Shown one piece after another: positions 36,686 to 46,800 of a DNA stretch of 64,000 nt (positions are counted from its first letter, which is position 1; the number at the start of each line of letters is the position of its first letter). This DNA comes from Delphinapterus leucas. Lineage: Eukaryota > Chordata > Mammalia > Artiodactyla > Monodontidae. The translations under genes and the position numbers were made by a program. The notes under the pieces are model-generated. The model saw only the letters and a program-made list of their open reading frames with translations, had not been told where the DNA came from and did no database searches. The stretch is from positions 86,225,606 to 86,289,605 of the forward strand of contig NW_022098069.1 of assembly GCF_002288925.2 (NCBI RefSeq), written 5' to 3'.

Positions 36686-37379
36686 CAAACTCGGCAATCT
36701 TATTTGAGCACTGCTCCTTTCGCTGACCACACATCTTCCGTTTCCGGCATCCTCCTTGGAAACCGTCTCCATCCCGACACATATCCACTGTATGTCTATA
36801 CGAGTTATAGTTTCAACTTTTATTTAAAAGTCGTATGTGGAAAATGGGATTGTCAGGTGAGGGCTTGGTAACTAAGCGCTCCTGCAAAACAGCGTTCATC
36901 GTAAAAGGCTGTGAGGCGAGTAAGTCCGCTCCGCGAGCTCGTCCACGCGCACTCCGGAGTGGAGCGCGGCCCCGCGGCCGGGGAGGACGGGACACAGAGG
37001 TCACGGGGCCGAGGATGCCCGGTCACAGGGCGGCCGGCAGGTCAGGGCAGGGCGGGGCTGGCTCCGGTGCGCGCTCCCGACCCAACGAGGCTGCGGCTGA
37101 AAGCCGGCTCCTCAGAGGGTGCAAACGGGGTACTGCGTGCAGGCGCAGCGACTGTGCGACGCCAGACCTCCCGCCTAGGCGACCCCCAGACCTCACTCCA
37201 CCCCTCCCCCTCGCGCGCCCCGGCCCCGCCCCTGAGGCAGGGAGTCAATCAGCTCGCTCCCTGCTGGTAGACGTCAGGCCGGGGGCCCGCCCCATCCAGC
37301 CCCGCCTCTTCCGACCCTGCGCCTGTGCAGAAGGTCGCCCCGCGACCCGGCCTCGGTCTTCTGCGCGCGCGCGGGGGGC

Positions 37380-37447
37380 GGCGTTCCCGTGAGGCCGTGC
37401 GAGGCGTGGCGGCGGGCTGTTGAGGGGTACGAGCCGAGCTTTCTGAG
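37380..37447 (+). other. candidate noncoding exon 1 of HAUS3/POLN
   Basis: The exon end is proposed from the strong donor TGAG|GTATGT at 37447/37448 in the CpG island. The 5' limit is arbitrary. An alternative donor GCAG|GTACTT lies at 37565/37566. Confidence 0.4.
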
Positions 37448-37735
37448 GTATGTGGCGGCTGCCTCGCGGTTCTATCAGGCGGGAGGTGGGGCTGTGGGAG
37501 CGGCGCGGGTCAGCGGGCTGCGTCTTTCTTCCGGGCGTCCCTGGGGACGTCCTTCGGGCGCGCAGGTACTTGCCCGCGCGGCGCAGTCGCTGTCCGCAGG
37601 GCGAGGGCCCGGGGGTGCGAGTGGGGGCCGGGTGGGCGAGGGGAGCGTCCGGAGCTTGGCGGCTTCAGTGCGGTCGGGGGGCGGCGCCCGGAGGGTTGAG
37701 GAGAGCGGCGGGACACTGGGGGCTCCCTCCGGCGC

Positions 37736-37814
37736 GGGGGGGGGGGGGGGGGGGGCGGGAGGGGGGGGGGGGGGGGGCCGGGAAGGGGGGGGCCCGGGGG
37801 GGGGGGGGGGGGGG
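37736..37814. repeat. poly(G) tract broken by a few other bases
   Basis: Nearly 80 bases consist of G runs of 5 to 20 separated by short C/A interruptions. On either strand this could form G-quadruplexes, or it may be a mis-sequenced or badly assembled homopolymer. Its length should not be trusted. Confidence 0.85.
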
Positions 37815-38211
37815 CGCCCGGGGCCCTGCCCGTCCAGGCCCGACCCTGAGGCGCCGCTAGGACGCGGGGGGGCGTACCTGAGCCCCGCAGGCCGGCCGGG
37901 CACCCGCCCGAGGTTTCTGCAGTTTGTCTTGGCGCCGATTCGGCGGCCTCTGTGGACGAGTGGTTTATTGACGCGCGTACCAGTCATCGCTGAATGCATC
38001 ATCCCAAATCACCGAGTGCCGCAGATGTGTCACTGGGGCCCTCCTCTGTGCCTCCTGTTTCCGTCCTTGGAGTTCGCAGCGTGGACAGGTGGTCCCTGTG
38101 CTGAAAATAATAAATGCCTGAAGTACCTTTATTGAACGACTGCTCAGTCCTTTGGCTCTTCTCGAGTCGGGGGTGGTTCTTAAACCTTAAGCCTTATTTT
38201 CTCTGCACTAG

Positions 38212-38267
38212 GTTCGTCGTATCTGACTGGTTCTTGCGTGAATGCGGATGCTGACTGAGTTATTCAG
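38212..38267 (+). other. candidate noncoding exon 2 of HAUS3/POLN
   Basis: A 56-base segment is bounded by a good acceptor (pyrimidines then GCACTAG) and a good donor (TCAG|GTAAAT). It carries no conserved reading frame. This is inferred from splice signals only. Confidence 0.45.
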
Positions 38268-38642
38268 GTAAATATTTAGTTGACTCTTCGTAAAAAATCT
38301 TACCATACTTATTTCTATTTTCTCAGGAAGGGCAGGGAAAGGAGGCTGCTTAGCCGCGTGATGGCTTGGATATATTTACATCCATGTATTTCGAATTAAA
38401 AACTGAACTGCTGCTCTCTAAAATACAACGTATTTTAAACCGTGTTATCTTTGGAAAAAATAGGATTTCCTTGTTCATTAGGTTTTCATTACTGTTGCAT
38501 TGTTCTAAGTAATACCCTAATTGTTTATCTTCATCAGGCTTTCCAGCTACAACTGTATCTTGTAATGTTTAGCCGTATCATCCTTTCAAAGATATAGTCG
38601 CCCTGTTTGTGGTCTAACACTTGTTTTTTCTCCCCCCCCCAG

Positions 38643-38784
38643 GAGAAATTATAGAGTCTAAAAATATATTTCCCCCTTCTCTGTGGACTTAACATAAAAT
38701 TAGTTTTGTATGTATTTGGATTCATTTTCTAAATATCAACACTATAAAGCCTTATCAATTACAAAAAATTTCGGTAGTTAAACC
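38643..38784 (+). other. HAUS3: probable 5'UTR part of the first HAUS3 coding exon
   Basis: A T-rich tract with nine or more C residues ends in CAG at 38640-38642 and forms a strong acceptor 142 bases before the HAUS3 ATG. Confidence 0.5.
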
Positions 38785-39693
38785 ATGAGTTGTGGAAAGG
38801 AGTTTGTGGAAACGTTAAAAAAAATTGATTATCCCAAAGCTGATATTCTTAATGGGGAAGATTTTGACTGGTTGTTTGAGACTGTTGAAAATGAATCATT
38901 TTTGAAGTGGTTTTGTGGGAATGTGAGTGAACGGAACGTATTATCTGAAGAGGAATTGGAAGCTTTTAGCATTCTTCAGAAATCAGGCAAGCCCATCCTA
39001 GAAGGAGCAGCGTTGGATGAAGTTCTTAATACCTGTAAAACTTCTGATTTGAAGACACCTACCCTGAATGACAAAGAGCTGGAGAAATTAGAGGATGAGG
39101 TTGAAACTCTGCAGAAATTAAAGACCCTGAAAATTCAGCGACGTAATAAATGCCAGTTGATGGCTTCAGTAACTAGCCACAAGTCTCTGAGGTTAAATGC
39201 TGAAGAAGGAGCAGCCAATAAGAAGCTGAAGCAGAGTCAGCGAATTCTAAATGCTACCAATACTAAGATCAGTAATGAGCTTCACGCTCTTACTGATGGA
39301 GTTGCAAAATTACTGGTGTTCTTCAGACGTTCGAATTTGGGCCAAGGGACAGATCCACTGGTGTTTTTATCTCAGTTTTCATTGGAAAAATTTCTAAGCC
39401 AAGAAGAGCAAAGCACAGCAGCATTAACCTTATATACCAAAAAACAGTTCTTTCAAGGTGTACATGAAGTAGTTGAAAGTTCAAACGAAGAAAATTTTCA
39501 ACTTTTAGATATACACGCATCCTCTATTTGTGAGAATCAAGAAGTTCTTGAGGAGAGACGGCTAGAGATGGCTAGGCTGCAGCTGGCTTATATTTGTGCT
39601 CAACATCAGTTAATTCACTTGAAAGCAAGAAATTTGAGCCTGAAGTCAAGTGTAAAATGGGCAGAGGAGAATCTTCATAGCCTCACTAGCAAG
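38785..39693 (+). CDS. HAUS3: HAUS3 coding exon 1 (residues 1-303)
   Basis: The large first coding exon ends at SLTSK before gtaaac. The same frame stays open for 18 further codons into the intron to a stop at 39748-39750, which is not expected to be used. The exon carries the conserved N-terminal region with [17 protein letters not shown]. Confidence 0.97.
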
Positions 39694-42600
39694 GTAAACA
39701 TGAGAAATGGGACTGGATTCATATTGAAATTGTTGTTGCTAATGGAGTAATACTGATAGTAAAGTCTTTAGAAATGGGGATATAATAAGGAATCACAGTC
39801 TCTTGTTTTCTGTTCGTTCAGTGTTTAGTTGTGATCTGTGTCATTGTTTCGTACAAATAGATCTTCATATTAGCCAAGGGCAGAAATAGTAATTACAACC
39901 CGACCACATCATCTAGTTCATTTTAAACAAAAGTACTTTTGCATTCTGTGTTGGCAGATGACCCTGACATTTCCTTTTTTATGATGAATGGGTAAAGAGC
40001 CTTATTGCTGTGTTACGGGTTTTCTGCCTTGTTTGCGCTGACCAGAGGATGGTGCTAATGAAGTTAGAGATCTGGTTCAGTGGATTGAAACCCTGATTCT
40101 TTTCTAAGAATGTATGGATGTATTATAGTTAGCCATCTGCACTCTTGGGAAGCTTGCTTTCTTGGTAATGTAACCACTAGATAGTTGAGTAAAAATAACA
40201 GCTTTTCTGAAGCTGAATACCTATAACTGACACAAACTTTGGAATGATGTGTGAAGTCCTGTTATTCTGTAGAAGTGCTGAAATCAACAGGCAGGCTGGG
40301 AGAATAGCTACTGAGATTATTTTAATTTTAAGAAAAACTTAAATAGTATACATTAGCATTCGGTGAGTAGTGTGATTTTTATTAAGACAAACATGACAAG
40401 ATGTCCATTACTGTGTCTAGTATTTTACATGGTAGTCATAGCATTAAAAGTTAGCAATTCATAATGGCTTTACCCTTGGCTTAGTCTACACTTTGCTTTT
40501 TTAAACTGTGATTTTGGCTTTTGCTAATATGAAATAAGTTATTAGTCAGTATGTTATCTGATAACCTAAAATGGAAAGTGAAAATAATTTTAAAACTATT
40601 TCAACTTTATACTTACAGTTTGAAATGTAATTGTTTTCTTTGTGTAGGTTCTTGGCAAAGATATTTTGGATGCTAAAATTTCTAGCTTGAACAGTGAGAT
40701 TCTGAAACTTGAAGAACAAATCACTCATATAAAAGACAAAATTTTGCCTGCTGTGGTAAGAGAGAATGCCCAGTTATTGAATATGCCAGTTGTAAAGGGA
40801 GATTTCGACCTGCAGATTGCTAAACAAGACTATTACACAGCAAGACAAGAGTTAGTTTTAAATCAGTTGATAAAGCAAAAGGCATCATTTGAACTTGTAC
40901 AATTATCTTATGAAATTGAATTGAGAAGGCATTTGGACATATATCGTCAGCTTGAAAACTTGGTTCAAGAACTTAGTCAAAGTAATTTGATGCTCCACCA
41001 CCAATTAGAAATGCTGACAGACCCATCTGTATCTCAGCAGATAAATCCAAGGAATACCATTGATACCAAGGATTATTCTACTCATAGGTGGGCTTCATTG
41101 TTTGTTTAGTGAATAATTATTTTTCCATTCGTTTTTGTAAAATACTAGAGTTTGAACTAAAATTGTGGACGTTTAAAGGATTCTTTGCACTCCGTTTTTG
41201 GCCTTTGTATTCTTTTCTTCCACCTTTCTGTTATATTCTTATATGTTTCTTTTTCCTTTTTAATTCTTGCTCTCTTTTTCATTTATGTTAAATCTGGAAG
41301 TAGCTGGTTTAGAGGTGAGGTGGATGGGTTGGAGGATTGAAAATATACAATACAAGGTCTTTATTCATGTTTAGGCACTATTTATTGATAGATGTTTTTA
41401 GATTTGGGGCAGGAGTTTAACTTACAGCAGGAAGTTTGAATACAGCTGGGTGTATAGCAAGTATTGCAGAGCAGAGAATTGACTTCATGTGGAGAAGGCA
41501 GCAGTAGAGAGGAGAGAAGACTTCATATTTGCGTCTAGTCAAGGTGAATCAGCAAGAATGAATGCTAGCTTCCAGTCTTTTCTGGATGTCTAAGCAATTG
41601 ATGGTATGGGGATACTGAAATTGGAGGGCTAAAGTAGTCAAAGGACTCAAAAATCTCGATCCTACTCCTGATTTTTCTCTAGGCTAGAAGAAAATCATCT
41701 AATACTTTGTGTTCTTATTAATGAAATGAAGGGCAGGGATAGGGCTGCCTCACTGCACACTTTCAGAGGTGGCATTGACCTCATGATTCTGTGTAAATGG
41801 TGCCCCCTGCAATTGTGTAGTGACATTCCACAAGAACAGAATTAGCCTTAGGCTTGAACCTGTTTTAGGAAGCCTGTTGCAACTTGTTAAAATAATTAAA
41901 ATAATACATTTTTTAAAAATTCTAAGAAAAAGAGCAGGCACTTTTTGTCATAAATATGTAGAAGGTGCTGCCTCACATTTTTCCATTAGTCTTGTAGGAT
42001 ATTTCTGCCATTAATGTTTGAAGTGTTAAAGTGACCTCATGGTTCATTAGGAATTTAATTTGTCAAGCAAATATGGACATGACTGGAGTAGCAAGTTTAC
42101 TATTACTATTTACGTGGCTCTTTACTGTTTACTTTTTAAAAACATTTTACGTTGTTTATATTTTCATTTTTTCTCTTTTAAGTTTACCACAGTCCTTTAA
42201 AATTAGGTAGGTATTACGATGTGAAAATTAAGTCTCAGAGGTTGACTTGACTTAGGCCTTACATGGCAGCCAGAACTCAGATCTAGGTCTTCTGTTTCAA
42301 GTTCATTGCTGTTTCTACTACATCATAGTTGTGTTCTGCGAAAGAGTGGTTTTCTAGGGAGGTACCTCTGAAACGTTTGAAGTAGGTTAATGGCAGTTAA
42401 AGTCAAAAAATTTTTTGTCTAAAACTTGGAAGATGGGAAAACTGGGGATTCAGATACAGTAATTAGAATACATATTTCTGTAATGAGGTAGTATTTTAGT
42501 TGGAATGTTTTTAGTTGTTTGATTAATATTTATAGGTTGTTAGCTTTCCCCAAAGATGCCCCAATATGTAGTGGATTATAATTTTGAAAACTGTACTGAC

Positions 42601-43814
42601 TTGAGAATATTTTTGTATAATTTTTAATCTTCACATTTTAGGCTTTATCAACTTTTAGAAGGCGAGAATAAGAAAAAAGAATTGTTTATAACCCATGGAA
42701 ACCTGGAAGAAGTGGCTGAGAAATTAAAACAGGATGTTTCTTTGGTACAAGAGCAGTTAGCAGTATCTGCTCAAGAGCATTCTTTCTTTCTGTCCAAACT
42801 AAATAATGATGTGGACATGCTTTGTGATGCTTTGTATCAAGGAGGAAATCAGCTTTTGCTTAGTGATCAGGTGGGTGTTGCCATACTAATGAAAAATACT
42901 TCAAAAAATAGTGTTCAGGGCTTCCCTGGTGGCGCAGTGGTTGAGAGCCTGCCTGCTGATGCGGGGGACATGGGTTTGTCTCCCAGTCCAGGAGGATCCC
43001 GCGTGCCGCAGAGCGGCTGGGCCCGTGGGCCATGGCCGCTGAGCATGCGCGTCCGGAGCCTGTGCTCCGCAGCAGGAGAGGCCACAGCGGTGAGGGGCCC
43101 GTGTACTGCAAAAAAAATTTTTAAAAATAAAAAACAGTGTTCATTGTAAAAGATGCTAAAGAAAATGTTAACATGAGGAAAATATTACTCCATATCCCAT
43201 TGCCCTAATAACATTTTCATATCTTTTTTATTCATATAAAAACATATAAATATATTTTTCAGATCGTTTTGATCAGTGTACACAGAATTTTAAAAATTTA
43301 TGAAATATTTCAGATGTAGGCTATATAATGTTTATGCTAAGAATTAAGAAAAATAAAACCACCCCTGTATTTTTTTCACCTATCTTAGTAAATAGAGGAT
43401 TGCCCTTATATCTCTAAAATCCTCTGTACACTTAGTATTAGCGTGCTCCTCCTAATAGCATTCCCCTCTCTTCTTCAAGGAGTAACTACTACGCTTAATT
43501 TTGTCATTCGCGTTCTTTTGTTTATAATACAGACCATGTGTTATTTAGTTTTGTATGTTTCTGAATTTTATATAGATTGTATTAATGTATTCTTTAGTAA
43601 CTTGCTTGTTTCTTAATATGATTTTTAGATTCATCCATGTTGATATTTGTAAAGCTATAGCTCATTTATAGTTTTTTGTATAGTTAGTATTCTCTTATGT
43701 GAAATTCCACAATTATCTGTTCTGTTGACAGACATTTAGATTATTTCCAGTTTTTGCCATTGTAGATCATACAGCTATGTATAGTCTTGTTGCATGTCTT
43801 GTAGATGCATGCCT

Positions 43815-43847
<33 letters not shown>

Positions 43848-46800
43848 CACACATCACTCGCTGTCCCCACACACAGGCGTGGAATTGCTAGATAACACGT
43901 TCAGTTTTACAGTGTACATCAAACTGATTTCTAAAGGGGTTGTATCATATTGTACCGGCGATGTTTAAGAGATGCTATGTATCCATATCCTTTTCATCAC
44001 GTAGCACTGTCTGAGTTATAATTTTCTCTCACTCTGTAGAGATGTAAAATAGCGTCCCGTTGAGATTGTAATTTGCATTTCTCTGATGGTTAGGGAGGTT
44101 GAACCCCCTTTCAGTAGGAGTTATTTATGTATTTCAAATGCCAGTCCTTTGTCAGTGATGTGTGTTATGTATATTTGCTCCCTATTTGTGGCTTGTTTTT
44201 TTCTTTTTTACTGTTTCCTGTTAGTTTATTTTTGGCTTTTTTTTTTTGATGTTTTAATGTCATGTCATTTAATCACTCTTAAAGTTTGCCCTTTTTTGTA
44301 TCTTGTTCAGGTTTGCCCATAACATCATAATGATAGTCCCCTTTATCTTGAAGTTATGCTGTTCAAGTTCAGTTCTTTAATCCACCAGGAGTTTATTTTT
44401 ATGTATGACATGAGAGGTAGAGTTCTCATTTTATTTTTATTTTTTCCCTATGAATAACCAAATTGTCCCATCACCATTTATTGAGGCATACAAATTTAAA
44501 ATCAGTATCTTTCTGGTGAAGGGACCCCCTTACATTATGAGATAACAAAAGGATCCTTAAATGCCTTCTGCCTTCATGTATGTTTTGTTAGATATTTTGG
44601 GCACCACCACTTCTGAACCATAAACTGGGTTCAGACTCTGTTTTCGGAGGACCCAGGTGACTCCTATCTGGGCTGTAATTCTAACCAAGGGCTCTTCCAC
44701 CTCTGGCCATCCTGATCTTAAGATTGTTGGTGTCCTTTGAGTCCTTAGTTTATTATGAAGAGTCTCCTGTTTGACTTCCCACCTTCTGTGGACCTTGGAC
44801 TTTGATTTTTCTCCCAGGAATCATGGATTCTGATTTTCCAAGATTGGCAATTGAGTAAAGCACCTCCTGGGCTCCCTTACCAACCTGCATTGTTTTATGG
44901 TCTTGTAGTTTCTTTTAATGTCTTGTTACCTCTTTGTTGCTTTTAGGAAGCTTTTGTTTTGTTTGACTAAGTACTTCATTTCACCTTTCACATTTTTTCC
45001 TATAGAAGAATTGATCTGAGTAACTAGCTTACTTTTCTTGAAATAAGAAGGCTTATGATTAGTTTTTTTAAATAATTTTTTTACTGTGGTAAAATACACA
45101 AAGTGTAAAATTTACAATTTTAACCACTTTAAAGTGTGCAATTCAGTGACATTAAATACATTCACAGTGTTGTGCAACCATGACACCATACATTTCCAGA
45201 ACTTTTTCCTCATCCCAAATGGGCCAATCTCTGTGCCTATTAAATATTAACTCCCCATTCCTCCTTTCCCCCATCCCTGGTAACTCTATTCCAGTTTCTG
45301 TCTCTATGAATTTGCCTACTCTAGGTACTTCATGTAAGTAGAATTGTATAATATTTGTCCTTTTGTGTTTGGCTTATTTTAGCATAATGTCCTTAAGTAT
45401 CATCTATATTGCATGAGGTGTGAGAGTTTTATTCCTTTTTGCGGCTGAGTATTCCATTGTGTGTATACATCACATTTTATCTGTTCATCTGTTTAATGGA
45501 CACTTGGGTTGTTTACACCTTTTGGCTGTTTTGAATAATGCTGCTGTGAACATTGTTGTACAAGTACTTGAGTCCCTGTTTTCATTCCTTTTGGGTATAT
45601 ACCTAGGAGTGGATGCTGAGTCATGTGGTAAGTCTCTGTTTAACTTTCTGAGGATCTGCCGAACATTTCCACAGCAGCTGCACCAGGGTTACAGTTTCTC
45701 CATGTCCTCGCCTACACTTGTTATTTTCCCTTTTTAAAACATACGTAACAGTCATCCTAATGGATGTGAAGTGATATTTGTGATTAGTTTTTTAAAGTCT
45801 CCTATTAGTGATTTTTATCTTCTTGATCTTTTAAACAATTATGTAAAAATCCCATGATGGTGGATTTGAAAATTTCTCCCTGTAGTTCTGTCAGTTTTTT
45901 CTTTATATTTGAGTTTATTTTATAAGTTACATCCAAATTTAAAATCGCAGTGAAATATTCTGGTAGACTTAAATTGCAGTGAATTGAACCACTGAGCATT
46001 ATATAATGACCCTGTGTTGTGCTTTTTGTCTTAATATTCTCTTGTCTGATATTAATATTCCTATGCTATCTTTCTTTTGGTTAGTATTTGCAAGGTGGAT
46101 GCTTTTTTCCTTTACTTAATGTATCTTTCATGTTCTTCCTTTATACTTAGCCTTATGAAATAAACATTTCCATGCTAAACGATTTTAATTTTTAAAGTTT
46201 ATAATACTCTTGATTTAATTACTGTGTCATAATTTGTGTAACCAGTCCACCATCTTGGAGTATTTTGATAGTCTTCATTTTTTTCTTTTGTTTGCTCTTG
46301 AATGAGATCATGTATATCTTGTGTATATAGCTTTTTGTTGTTGGATACTTTCTTTTTTTTTTTTTGATACATTCATTTGGATGAACTCTTAGAAGTAGAA
46401 TTATTGGATTTCTTGGGTATACACATTATTTTTTGGCCTTTGATACTGCCATATTGCTTTTCAAAGGAGTTGTACCTACTTAAAATGTCACCAGCACTGT
46501 TAAATGTCTGCTAGACACCACTTATCATATGATACACCATTAATTCATGAATTTCTAAGAAAGAAAAAACTTTTTCAGTTAAACTGACACAGTATTTCCT
46601 TATTTAGAATTTTTATTTCATGCCTATTAGAAGATACCTTTTAGGTGTGGGTACGCATAGCTTTTTATCATATCACTGTTGAATATACATTAAAAGGGAA
46701 AAAGCCAATTAAAATGGTTAAGGTGTTTCTAAAGCTTCACATTTAGTGTCCACTTCTATGTTATTTCTTGACTCAAAGTACTTTTAATATTTTTCCACAT

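Larger units (their letters stand above)
32996..36900. other. intergenic region between MXD4 and HAUS3
   Basis: About 3.9 kb with no recognised gene. A probable MIR remnant lies near 33.9 kb. From about 35.0 kb the base composition becomes AT-rich. The last 300 bases before the HAUS3 CpG island carry octamer and CCAAT motifs. Confidence 0.6.
36905..37900 (+). promoter_or_regulatory. CpG-island promoter of HAUS3, probably shared with POLN
   Basis: This CpG-dense block lies upstream of HAUS3 at the edge of AT-rich DNA. It contains an ETS-type CTTCCGG at 37528-37534 and no TATA box. In human, HAUS3 lies inside POLN and the two share 5' noncoding exons, so this single island probably drives both. 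The exact start sites cannot be read from sequence. Confidence 0.65.

Noticed and set aside
37389..38135. Open frame of 248 codons on the + strand in the HAUS3 CpG island
   Set aside because: It runs through the poly(G) tract as poly-glycine and shows no conserved domain. It is a composition artefact.
39694..39750. Extension of the HAUS3 first-exon frame into the intron, giving a 321-residue product
   Set aside because: The donor gtaaac is good and the exons downstream continue the known protein. No poly(A) signal is seen that would favour a truncated form.
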